DNA of 57,198 nucleotides. It comes from Williamsia limnetica (lineage in GTDB: Bacteria > Actinomycetota > Actinomycetes > Mycobacteriales > Mycobacteriaceae). The notes under the pieces were generated by a model. The model did not search any database and was not told where the DNA came from. It saw nothing but the letters and a program-made list of their open reading frames with translations. Numbering within the stretch: the stretch's first letter is position 1; the number at the start of each line of letters is the position of its first letter. The translations under genes were made by a program, and so were the position numbers. The DNA is taken from positions 1-57,198 of the forward strand of contig NZ_QJSP01000027.1 of assembly GCF_003217475.1 (NCBI RefSeq). Reading direction: 5' to 3'. Shown here piece after piece: positions 51,051 to 57,198 of this stretch.

Positions 51051-51446
51051 ATGACAGGCAGCACGAACCGCATCAACCCAACTCTCAGCGGACCCGACTT
51101 TGTGTCGTTCCAGGTGCGCGACCTGGAGACCTCGGCGACGTTCTATGAGGACGCGCTCGGGCTCAATCGGCTGCCGGCAACCAATCCCGCTGCAGTGGTG
51201 TTTTCCTCGGGCGGAACTGCATTCGCGGTTCGGGAACCGTTCCCGGGCGTAGATCTCAACGCCATCGGCCAACTCGGTGCAGGCATCGGCGTGTGGTTCG
51301 GGAGCAAGGATCCGTCCGGGCTGCACGCACGTCTCGTCGCGCGAGATGTGCCGATCGTGCAGGAGCCATTCGAGGGTCCCTTCGGGCTGCAATTCTCGCT
51401 TCGTGACCCCGACGGCTATGTCGTCACCATCCACACCGCGGGTTGA
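51051..51446 (+). CDS. VOC-family (glyoxalase/bleomycin-resistance fold) protein
   Basis: A 131-residue single VOC domain made of two beta-alpha-beta-beta-beta units (VSFQVRDLETSATFYEDALG near 15-34 and FSLRDPDGYVVTIH near 114-127). The terminal Glu of metal-dependent glyoxalases is not obvious, so a binding or resistance role is possible. GGCAGGAG Shine-Dalgarno. It is divergent from and probably repressed by the MarR protein. Confidence 0.87.
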   Translation: MTGSTNRINPTLSGPDFVSFQVRDLETSATFYEDALGLNRLPATNPAAVVFSSGGTAFAVREPFPGVDLNAIGQLGAGIGVWFGSKDPSGLHARLVARDVPIVQEPFEGPFGLQFSLRDPDGYVVTIHTAG

Positions 51447-51473
51447 GGGTTCGGTAGGGGCGGGCCGGGCCGA

Positions 51474-51872
51474 TCAGGTCGGCGTGATGGTGCCGTCGAC
51501 GTACACCCAGCGTCCGTCGTGCCGTTCGAAATTGCTGCGCTCCATAAGGTTTCCCGCGGTGCCACCCTTGACACGGTAGAACGCGGTGAATACGACCTCG
51601 CCTGTCGCATCGAATGGTGAACCGCCGCAGGTGGACTCGATATCAAGGCGATACCAGCGCATCGCCTCGTCGAGGTCGAGCTCGACGGGTCTTGTCCTCG
51701 GGTGCCAGCTGTGGAGAAGGTAGTCGCGGTCTCCGGTTGCGAACGCGGTGAAGCGTGAACGCATCAGCTCGACGGCGGTCGGCGCCTGGCGCTCGCCGGC
51801 CAGCACCGGTTCGCAGCACTCGGCGAACGGGAGTCCGCTGGTGCACGGGCAGCGTCGATTGGAGGTGGCCAC
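51474..51872 (-). CDS. YchJ family (UPF0225) protein with SEC-C-like zinc motif
   Basis: A 132-residue protein with the N-terminal CPCTSGLPFAECC zinc-binding motif (residues 8-20) and the YchJ core AVELMRSRFTAFATGDRDYL near 33-52, FTAFYRV near 95. The function of the family is unknown. TACGCT at 51879-51884 is six nt before the GTG at 51872, favouring that start over the GTG one codon upstream. Confidence 0.87.
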   Translation of the reverse strand: MATSNRRCPCTSGLPFAECCEPVLAGERQAPTAVELMRSRFTAFATGDRDYLLHSWHPRTRPVELDLDEAMRWYRLDIESTCGGSPFDATGEVVFTAFYRVKGGTAGNLMERSNFERHDGRWVYVDGTITPT

Positions 51873-51895
51873 CACGACAGCGTATGTGGGTGCGG

Positions 51896-52831
51896 CTAGG
51901 TGGACAGACTCGCCTGCATGCGATGGGTACTCGGGTTGACCCCTTTCGTGCGCTTGAACGCCGTGCTGAAGGTGAATGGATCGGCGTACCCGACGGACTG
52001 TGCAACGTCTGCGATGGTCAGGTCAGGACGGTCGCTGAGTTGATCGGCGGCCAGGGTCATCCGCCACCGGGTCAGGTAGGTCAGTGGGGGTTCGCCGACG
52101 AGGTCGGTGAACCTTTTTGCAAGGGTGGCGCGGGACACCCCTGCGCGGCGGGCCAGTGATGCAACGGTCCATGGGGCGTCCACCTCAGCGTGCATGAGTT
52201 GGAGCACCGGACCGACAACTGGATCGTGCAAGGCCGAATACCACTGCGGTGCAGCCTGTTCCTGGTCGTCGAACCAGGTGCGGAGTGAGCAGACCAGCAG
52301 CCAGTCGAGGAGTCGATCGAGGACGATCTGTTGCCCTGGGCGATCCGCAGCGACTTCCGCCGCGAGATAGCGCGCCACCGGGTCGGCGTCGGTGTCGGGT
52401 GGGATGCGTATCAGCGGTGGCAGCACCTGCAGTAACCGATCACCGATCTCGCCGTGCACCGGGTAGGCGCCGACGACGATAGAGGTCGACGCGTTCGGGT
52501 CCCGGCAATCGGCCCACCCCAGGCGGTGTCGCGCGCCACCGTTCTCGGGGATGGAGCACTGCTCGCCGCAGGCCACCGGTGTGGCCGAGGTGTCGGGGTC
52601 ATCGACGAACGAGAACGGCTCGGGTCCGCGGACGACGACGGTGTCCCCGCCGGACACGCGCAGAGGGTCGTGGTCACCTCTGACGATCCACCCCGCACCG
52701 TCGACGATCACGCACAGGGTCAGGGGAGCGCCGTCGACGAAGTCGAGCGCCCACGGGGCCGAGAGGGTCGAATAGCCGAAGACAGAGCCGTGCGACCGCA
52801 CACCCCGGAGAAGGTCACCGAACGCATCCAT
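51896..52831 (-). CDS. AraC-family regulator with Cupin_6 sensor domain
   Basis: A 311-residue regulator: an N-terminal cupin (GDTVVVRGPEPFSFVDDPDT near 58-77) and a C-terminal double HTH (WTVASLARRAGVSRATLAKR near 215-234, then LTIADVAQSVGYADPFTFST near 265-284). It is divergent from two tandem NmrA-like genes and probably controls them, as is common for this pair. ATG 52831 is set by TAAAGT seven nt upstream; the frame is open to 53056 but would cross the divergent gene. Confidence 0.9.
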   Translation of the reverse strand: MDAFGDLLRGVRSHGSVFGYSTLSAPWALDFVDGAPLTLCVIVDGAGWIVRGDHDPLRVSGGDTVVVRGPEPFSFVDDPDTSATPVACGEQCSIPENGGARHRLGWADCRDPNASTSIVVGAYPVHGEIGDRLLQVLPPLIRIPPDTDADPVARYLAAEVAADRPGQQIVLDRLLDWLLVCSLRTWFDDQEQAAPQWYSALHDPVVGPVLQLMHAEVDAPWTVASLARRAGVSRATLAKRFTDLVGEPPLTYLTRWRMTLAADQLSDRPDLTIADVAQSVGYADPFTFSTAFKRTKGVNPSTHRMQASLST

Positions 52832-52838
52832 GGACACC

Positions 52839-52844
52839 ACTTTA
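52839..52844 (-). promoter_or_regulatory. -10 element TAAAGT of the araC-like gene
   Basis: On the minus strand TAAAGT, 7 nt, then ATG at 52831: a leaderless layout. Confidence 0.45.
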
Positions 52845-52900
52845 GACGAATCAACAGGTAAACCGGCGCCTGAGCCATGGATTGCTCTGCTTCGAGCGGC

Positions 52901-52912
52901 TTGACTGGTCAA
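52901..52912. promoter_or_regulatory. palindrome TTGAC-TG-GTCAA at the NmrA start
   Basis: A perfect 5+5 inverted repeat ending one nt before the ATG of the first NmrA-like gene, which has no Shine-Dalgarno. It could be an operator, but the symmetric form is not typical of AraC sites. Confidence 0.35.
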
Positions 52913-52913
52913 C

Positions 52914-53747
52914 ATGAGCCAAAACACGATTCTTGTTATCGGTGCCACCGGCAAAACCGGACGCCGAGTGACCGCCCGCCTCCGACTACTCGGCGAACAG
53001 GTGCGTCCGGTATCTCGATCCAGCGCCATCCCCTTCGATTGGTCAGATCCGCGCACATGGGACGCCGCACTCGACGGTGCGTCGTCGGCCTACCTCGTCC
53101 CGCCTGTCGAAATCGGCCCGATCGACCACTTCATCGACCGGGCGCAATCGGTGGGTGTCCGCCGTGTGGCGCTGCTGTCCGGACGGGCGGCCGACAGCTG
53201 GGGCGACTCGGCTTTCGGCCTCGACATGCGCGCGGCCGAACGTGCCGTGCACGCGTCCTCGCTGGACTGGACCATCGTTCGATCGTCGAACTTCAGCCAG
53301 AACTTCTCTGAGGAAGTTCTTTTGGAGCCGCTCCTGCGGGGTGAGCTTGCGGCGCCTCCGGGGGAGGTTCCAGAACCTTTTGTCGACATCGAAGACGTGG
53401 CCGCGGTTGCGGCTCAGGTGCTGACGACCCCCGGGCATGAGGGGCAGACGTACGAACTGACCGGACCGAGAGGCATCACATTCGGTGAAGCGGTGGGTTT
53501 GATCGCTGCGGCATCGGGCCGGACGATCACCTACCGGCAGATCACCCCGGGTCAATACGCGCAGAGCCTGACCGAGCAGGGTCTGACCCGCGAGGAAGCC
53601 GACACCATTGCTGAGATGTACGTGCTCATGGAGCGTGGACTGATCTCCGAGACCACCGATGACGTCCACCGCCTACTGGGCAGGCCGGCTGCGACATTCG
53701 AAGACTACGTCATTCGCACTGCTGCCGACGGACGGTGGCCGGCATGA
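52914..53747 (+). CDS. NmrA-like NAD(P)-binding protein
   Basis: A 277-residue atypical SDR of the NmrA/QOR2 type. The GATGKTGRRV nucleotide motif is at 10-19, DWSDPRTWDAALDGA near 42-56 and WTIVRSSNFSQNF near 118-130. There is no YxxxK dyad, consistent with a redox sensor or quinone-reductase-like role. It overlaps the following paralogue by 4 nt (ATGA). Confidence 0.85.
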   Translation: MSQNTILVIGATGKTGRRVTARLRLLGEQVRPVSRSSAIPFDWSDPRTWDAALDGASSAYLVPPVEIGPIDHFIDRAQSVGVRRVALLSGRAADSWGDSAFGLDMRAAERAVHASSLDWTIVRSSNFSQNFSEEVLLEPLLRGELAAPPGEVPEPFVDIEDVAAVAAQVLTTPGHEGQTYELTGPRGITFGEAVGLIAAASGRTITYRQITPGQYAQSLTEQGLTREEADTIAEMYVLMERGLISETTDDVHRLLGRPAATFEDYVIRTAADGRWPA

Positions 53748-54577
53748 GGGTTCTGGTGCTGGGAGCGACGGGAAAGACCGGCCGGCAGGTGGTGCGTGCG
53801 TTGACCTCTGTGGACGGGGTAGAGGTGAGGGCGGCGTCTCGGTCGGCGAAGGTTCGGTTCGACTGGGATGACCGCTCCACGTGGGCGTCGGCGGTCGAGG
53901 GCGTCGACGCGGTGTATCTGGTCGACTCGCAACAATCGGATGCGGCGCAATCGATGTCGGACTTCACCGATGTCGCGAGGCGCGGCGGGGTTGCTCATGC
54001 TGTGCTGTTGTCGTCGCGCGACGCCGTTGTGTCACACCGGCCGGTCGACGCAGCGGTGGTATCTGCGGTGAAGGCGTCCGGAATGACGTGGACGGTGCTT
54101 CGGCCGACGTGGTTCATGCAGGTCTTCAGCGAATGGGATCTGTTCCGTGACAGTGTCATCGATCGCCGCCTTGCCGGAACATCAGGCAGCGGGCTGGAGC
54201 CGTTCATCGACACCCGCGACATCGGGGATGTCGCGGCGGCATCACTGTTGCACCCGGAACGTCATACAGGAAAGGACTATCAGCTCTCCGGTCCTGACCT
54301 CCTGACGTTCGAGGGCGCAGCCGGCGCGATCGGAAAGGTGGTCGGCGCCGACGTCGAGTTCGAACAGATGGCTGATGAAGATTTTGTCGCTTACCTGACC
54401 GGCCGCCGCGGAGTCGCAGGGCCGCTGGCGGAGGATCTGACGCAAGTGTTCGGATGGATCCGCGAGGGGCGCAACGCCCACCTGTCAGCAGGGGTTCGCG
54501 AGGTACTCGGGCGACCCCCACGAACGTTCGACGATTTCGTCAGAGAGGCTGCCGCCCAGGGGGTCTGGCGTGAGTGA
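53744..54577 (+). CDS. NmrA-like NAD(P)-binding protein (tandem paralogue)
   Basis: A 277-residue paralogue of the preceding gene with the same GATGKTGRQV motif (7-16), DWDDRSTWASAVEGVDAVYL near 44-63 and WTVLRPTWFMQVF near 114-126. Equal length and tandem arrangement point to duplication followed by divergence. ATG 53744 overlaps the upstream stop; a GTG at 53735 is possible. Confidence 0.85.
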   Translation: MRVLVLGATGKTGRQVVRALTSVDGVEVRAASRSAKVRFDWDDRSTWASAVEGVDAVYLVDSQQSDAAQSMSDFTDVARRGGVAHAVLLSSRDAVVSHRPVDAAVVSAVKASGMTWTVLRPTWFMQVFSEWDLFRDSVIDRRLAGTSGSGLEPFIDTRDIGDVAAASLLHPERHTGKDYQLSGPDLLTFEGAAGAIGKVVGADVEFEQMADEDFVAYLTGRRGVAGPLAEDLTQVFGWIREGRNAHLSAGVREVLGRPPRTFDDFVREAAAQGVWRE

Positions 54578-54601
54578 ACTACTGTGGCGACCGCCGGGGA
54601 C

Positions 54602-55171
54602 TCATGCCCGCGCGGCGAGGGCTTCCGGTGTCCATGGAGGCCACGATATTGCGCCGACGGGTGAGCCGCCGGTGAACCGGGCCACGATCCGGGGAGTGCC
54701 GGACGCGGAGTCGTACACCGTGGCCTGCTGGGAACGGACAACGGCTGTGGCGACAAGCGGCCATAGACGATGGTAGCGTTCCCGGATCTTCGCTTCCGGC
54801 ACTGAGTGGCCACCGGCCGAGACCCGATGTGAGACACGCAGCACCGCAACGGCTTCTGGCACCAGTAGAACGTGTACGACGACTGCGAACCCATGTGCTT
54901 GAGCCCGGGAGATCAGGTCGAGCTTCGAGGGGTGAGAGAACACGGTTTCGGCGATGAAGGATCGTCCCGCGTCGATGAGTGCGTCCCGCGTGGCGGCCGC
55001 CGATTGTGCTGCCTCGTACGACATCGCCTCGGCGTCATCGGGCCATGTCTGGCGCGCGATGATGTCGGCGTTGACGAAGACGCTGGTCGGCAGGACGGGA
55101 GCGAGGGTGAGCTCGACAAAGGTGGATTTACCCGAACCGTTCGGGCCGATCACCAGGTCGAGACGCTTCAT
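54602..55171 (-). CDS. zeta-toxin-like P-loop ATPase/kinase
   Basis: A 189-residue P-loop protein with Walker A GPNGSGKST at residues 9-17 and FIAETVFSHPSK near 72-83, as in zeta-type kinases. Zeta toxins phosphorylate UDP-N-acetylglucosamine and so poison cell-wall synthesis; members of this shorter chromosomal group are less studied. It overlaps the upstream ParD-like gene by 4 nt (ATGA), the order typical of antitoxin-toxin operons. Confidence 0.82.
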   Translation of the reverse strand: MKRLDLVIGPNGSGKSTFVELTLAPVLPTSVFVNADIIARQTWPDDAEAMSYEAAQSAAATRDALIDAGRSFIAETVFSHPSKLDLISRAQAHGFAVVVHVLLVPEAVAVLRVSHRVSAGGHSVPEAKIRERYHRLWPLVATAVVRSQQATVYDSASGTPRIVARFTGGSPVGAISWPPWTPEALAARA

Positions 55172-55554
55172 TCGGTGTCGAGCAGGCGTGTTGTGCCGTC
55201 AGGGCTCCGCTCGGTGAGTCGGCCCTGCTCGTCCAGGACAACCGTCGTGATGCCGCGTGCTGCGAGGGTCGCCTGGTAGTCGGTGTGCGACAGGCTGTCG
55301 GCGATCTTCACGTCGACCTCGGCGTGGAAGAGTCGGCCTTCCTCGTCAGTGAGGTCGGAGGTTGGCAACGTTCCCGACAGGGCTTGCTGCACTCGACTCA
55401 GGGCCGACGTCTCATATGCTGTCATGGCCTGACCGATGCGGGCCCAGTACTCGAGCTGCTGGCGGCCGGTTCGATTCTGTCGGCGCCCTTCGGCAATTGC
55501 CGAGTCGACGAGAGTCGAGTCGAATCTGGTCACCTTGTCAGCGGTCTGGGTCAT
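55168..55554 (-). CDS. ParD-like antitoxin
   Basis: A 128-residue protein with a ribbon-helix-helix-like N-terminus (RFDSTLVDSAIAEGRRQNRT, then GRQQLEYWARIG, about 9-42), matching the ParD-like antitoxin family where an IEYWARIG-type segment is conserved. The C-terminal part probably wraps the zeta-like toxin. GAGGAG Shine-Dalgarno before ATG 55554. Repeats immediately upstream look like its operator. Confidence 0.78.
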   Translation of the reverse strand: MTQTADKVTRFDSTLVDSAIAEGRRQNRTGRQQLEYWARIGQAMTAYETSALSRVQQALSGTLPTSDLTDEEGRLFHAEVDVKIADSLSHTDYQATLAARGITTVVLDEQGRLTERSPDGTTRLLDTE

Positions 55555-55567
55555 GACAGCTCCTCGC

Positions 55568-55602
55568 GTAGCACTCTGCAACCGATTGTAGCACTCTGCT
55601 AC
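55568..55602. promoter_or_regulatory. toxin-antitoxin operator: two GTAGCACTCTGC direct repeats
   Basis: GTAGCACTCTGC occurs at 55568-55579 and 55588-55599, 20 bp apart. The second copy extends to a perfect palindrome GTAGCA-CTC-TGCTAC (55588-55602). Tandem sites two helical turns apart fit cooperative RHH antitoxin binding. Confidence 0.65.
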
Positions 55603-55635
55603 GAGACGTGTTGTCATGCGACAGCGCTGCGCGAC

Positions 55636-56466
55636 TCAGCGATACGGATCTGCGGCGGCGACGAACTCGTCGAGCTTGGCCAGTGTCTCGGCTTCGGGAC
55701 GAGTCGGTAGTAAGAAGGTCACGCGCTCGACTTTCGCCGAGGCGTAGCCGTCGAGTTCTTCAGCTTTGCGTCCGGCGCCGAAGATGGTGAAGGGGATGTC
55801 GGGGCGGCCGCGATCGGCCAGCTCGGCTCGCACCCGGATGAGCTCGTCCGCGCTGGTATGGGCTCTGGGAAGCCAAGCGTCGGCGTATTTCACCAGGCGA
55901 TCGATGGCTGCGGCGCTTTCGCCGCCGATGTAGATCGGGGGATGCGGTTTCTGGACTGGTTTGGGCCAGGCGAAGATGGGGTCGAAGTCGACGTGGTCAC
56001 CGTGGAACTCGGCCTCGTCCTCGGTCCAGATCTGTTTCAGCGCGGCCAACTGCTCGTTGATGAGCGCACCACGGGTCTTCGGGTCGGTCCCGTGATTGCT
56101 CATCTCTTCGCGGTTCCAGCCGACGCCCACACCGAAAGCGGTCCGTCCGTTGGAGAGCAGGTCCAAGGTTGCGACCTCCTTGGCGGTATGGATGAGGTCA
56201 CGTTGGGGAAGCAGGGCGATTCCGGTGCCGAGGATCAGTCTTTCGGTCACCGCCGCGGCTGCGGTGAGTGCGAGAAACGGGTCGAGGGTGCGGTAGTAGA
56301 CCCGGGGCAGGTCGCCGCCGCCCGGGTAAGGCGATTCTCGGCTGACCGGTATGTGGGAGTGTTCGGCAAGGAACAACGAATCGAATCCGCGCTCCTCGAG
56401 TGCCTTGGCGAGCACGTCGGGCCGGATGCCTTCATCGGTCACAAATGTCGATACGCCGAAGTCCAT
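55636..56466 (-). CDS. LLM-class F420-dependent oxidoreductase (TIGR03619/Rv2161c type)
   Basis: A 276-residue luciferase-like protein. DSLFLAEHSHIPVSRESPYPGGGDLP split around 29-54 and GTGIALLPQRDLIHTAKE near 80-97 are hallmarks of the TIGR03619 F420 group, as is GVGVGWNREEMSNHG near 112-126. Probably uses F420. GGAGG lies only one nt before ATG 56466, so the start is not ideal, but no better one is visible. Confidence 0.87.
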   Translation of the reverse strand: MDFGVSTFVTDEGIRPDVLAKALEERGFDSLFLAEHSHIPVSRESPYPGGGDLPRVYYRTLDPFLALTAAAAVTERLILGTGIALLPQRDLIHTAKEVATLDLLSNGRTAFGVGVGWNREEMSNHGTDPKTRGALINEQLAALKQIWTEDEAEFHGDHVDFDPIFAWPKPVQKPHPPIYIGGESAAAIDRLVKYADAWLPRAHTSADELIRVRAELADRGRPDIPFTIFGAGRKAEELDGYASAKVERVTFLLPTRPEAETLAKLDEFVAAADPYR

Positions 56467-56505
56467 ACCTCCATGGAAGCACAGCGGGCAGTGGCCGCCC
56501 GGCGC

Positions 56506-56712
56506 TCAGCAGTGACGTGCATGGACGGCACTGGTGGTGTGCGCCTCTCGGCATGCGTCTTCGGCGATTTCAAGGGCGACCACGACGCGTCCGAGGGCAA
56601 CTCGCGCGTCGATGTCTCCGTGCAGTGCGGCTGAGCGTTGAGCGTTCAGTGCGTGTATCCGTGCCTCGTGCAGGGACTCGGACAGCTCTGTGTTCGCACG
56701 AAAGTCGCTCAC
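56506..56712 (-). CDS. small helical protein, unknown function
   Basis: A 68-residue ORF, GTG start, predicted to be mostly helical (ELSESLHEARIHALNAQRSA, then ARVALGRVVVALEIAEDACR) and ending in a His/Cys tail. Shine-Dalgarno is poor, but a good promoter (TTGACA-18-TAGTTT) lies about 80 nt upstream on the same strand. No family was recognised. Confidence 0.45.
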   Translation of the reverse strand: MSDFRANTELSESLHEARIHALNAQRSAALHGDIDARVALGRVVVALEIAEDACREAHTTSAVHARHC

Positions 56713-56789
56713 CTGGATGACGCAGGATGTGGCTGTTGAGTGGTTGTTGGCATGTGACTCCCGACTGTTTCCTCGCCTCCCGAATGCTC

Positions 56790-56819
56790 AAACTAGACAC
56801 TATGCGGGACTAGTGTCAA
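56790..56819 (-). promoter_or_regulatory. promoter TTGACA-N18-TAGTTT with embedded operator GACACTA-N8-TAGTGTC
   Basis: On the minus strand a consensus -35 (56814-56819) and a TAGTTT -10 (56790-56795) are 18 bp apart. A perfect 7+7 inverted repeat at 56796-56817 fills the spacer and overlaps the -35, as expected for a repressor site. It would serve the small ORF at 56506-56712. Confidence 0.5.
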
Positions 56820-56905
56820 GTAGTCGGTTTGCCGGCGTCCCGTCGAGGCCCGAGGGCTCTGGCTAGAGCGATAGTCAGCGTAGGTCCGCGACCCTTCGTC
56901 AGACC

Positions 56906-56921
56906 TCGAATGTATGTTCTA
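56906..56921. promoter_or_regulatory. LexA-like SOS box and -10 of the DUF222 gene
   Basis: TCGAAT-GTAT-GTTCTA matches 10 of 12 defined positions of the actinobacterial SOS box TCGAAC-N4-GTTCGA. TATGTT at 56913-56918, six nt before ATG 56925, is the probable -10 and overlaps the box. Some 13E12 family genes of M. tuberculosis are known LexA targets. Confidence 0.6.
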
Positions 56922-56924
56922 TCC

Positions 56925-57198
56925 ATGGCTTGGGTGGGGACCGCAACGGAGTATGGGGTCGAGCTCCGCTGCGCTTCGTCTCTGATGGACGCGGAGGCGT
57001 CGGAGTTGTTGTCGCGGGTGCGGTCTGGGACGCGTGAGGTGAATCAGGCGTGGGTTGGGCGTCTGGAGGATGGTCTGGCGTACTACCGCTATGTCTCGTC
57101 GAGTGAGGATGAGCATGGGACGCGGGCGGCGGCGTGTGAGATTGCGGTGGCGTGGCGGTGCACGACCGGGCAGGCTGATCATCTTCTTCGGTGCCGGC
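56925..57198 (+). CDS. DUF222/13E12-family protein, N-terminal part (partial at window edge)
   Basis: An open frame of 91 codons running off the window, MAWVGTATEYG..., with the DUF222-like segment CEIAVAWRCTTGQADHLL near 70-87. DUF222 is the N-terminal domain of 13E12-type HNH endonucleases such as the one ending at 366. The start is set by the TATGTT -10 six nt upstream (leaderless). The HNH domain, if present, lies beyond the window. Confidence 0.78.
   Translation, partial: MAWVGTATEYGVELRCASSLMDAEASELLSRVRSGTREVNQAWVGRLEDGLAYYRYVSSSEDEHGTRAAACEIAVAWRCTTGQADHLLRCR

Noticed and set aside
1-57198. Integrated phage, transposon or plasmid
   Set aside because: No integrase, transposase, phage structural gene, replication gene or terminal repeats were seen. 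Composition looks uniform by eye.

Overview
The window is a high-GC chromosomal segment of an actinobacterium, most likely of the order Mycobacteriales (Gordonia, Rhodococcus or Williamsia-like; the genus cannot be fixed by eye). The pointers are DUF222/13E12-type HNH proteins at both ends, a PASTA-bearing PonA2-type penicillin-binding protein, several luciferase-like F420/flavin oxidoreductases, an NDMA-type alcohol dehydrogenase, GTGA/ATGA gene overlaps, and many genes whose start codon lies 6-7 nt after a TANNNT -10 element (leaderless transcripts). No rRNA, tRNA or CRISPR array was seen.

Region 1 (1-1927): the 3' end of a DUF222-HNH gene, then an aldo/keto reductase and a coupled cupin. 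Region 2 (1935-29692) is the core: a catabolic island of about 27.7 kb with a GntR/FadR-type regulator and four transcription units. These are: plus-strand ACAD-ACAD-ECH-ACAD-ACAD (2840-7974); minus-strand AcuI-like reductase, MaoC-like hydratase and FadD (11918-7982), with FadD and SDR upstream of it (14261-12004); plus-strand CaiB/BaiF, CoA-transferase and ECH (14314-17510); and a ten-gene minus-strand operon (29632-17532) of SMP-30 lactonase-like protein, SDR, Rieske oxygenase, Baeyer-Villiger monooxygenase, SDR, ThDP lyase, aldehyde dehydrogenase, TauD-type dioxygenase, SDR and carboxymuconolactone-decarboxylase-like protein. An 18-bp imperfect palindrome, C(T/A)ATCCT-N4-ANNATTG, occurs at the promoters of all these units (2806, 11977, 14277, 29675), which makes the island look like one regulon. 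The enzymes fit oxygenation of an alicyclic or terpenoid-like substrate, Baeyer-Villiger ring expansion, lactone opening, a possible alpha-oxidation-like one-carbon removal, CoA activation and beta-oxidation. The substrate is not readable from the sequence.

Region 3 (29792-34478): a terminator, an NDMA-type Zn alcohol dehydrogenase, a divergent carbon-nitrogen hydrolase and flavoprotein pair, and a luciferase-like oxidoreductase. Region 4 (34543-46372) is mostly ordinary chromosome: homoserine-dehydrogenase-like protein, ponA2, two TetR regulators (one with twin operators facing an aldo/keto reductase), a luciferase-like protein, esterases, a carotenoid oxygenase and cinA. Region 5 (46566-50518): maleylpyruvate-isomerase-like protein, membrane protein, CsbD, a small basic protein, a dienelactone-hydrolase-like gene, and an unusual protein with 12-residue repeats followed by a Cys-every-third-residue ladder, placed just upstream of a DAPG-hydrolase-family gene. 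Region 6 (50520-57198): MarR/VOC pair with twin operators, YchJ-like protein, AraC with two tandem NmrA-like genes, a ParD-like/zeta-like toxin-antitoxin pair, an F420-type oxidoreductase, a small ORF, and the 5' end of a second DUF222 gene under a LexA-like SOS box.
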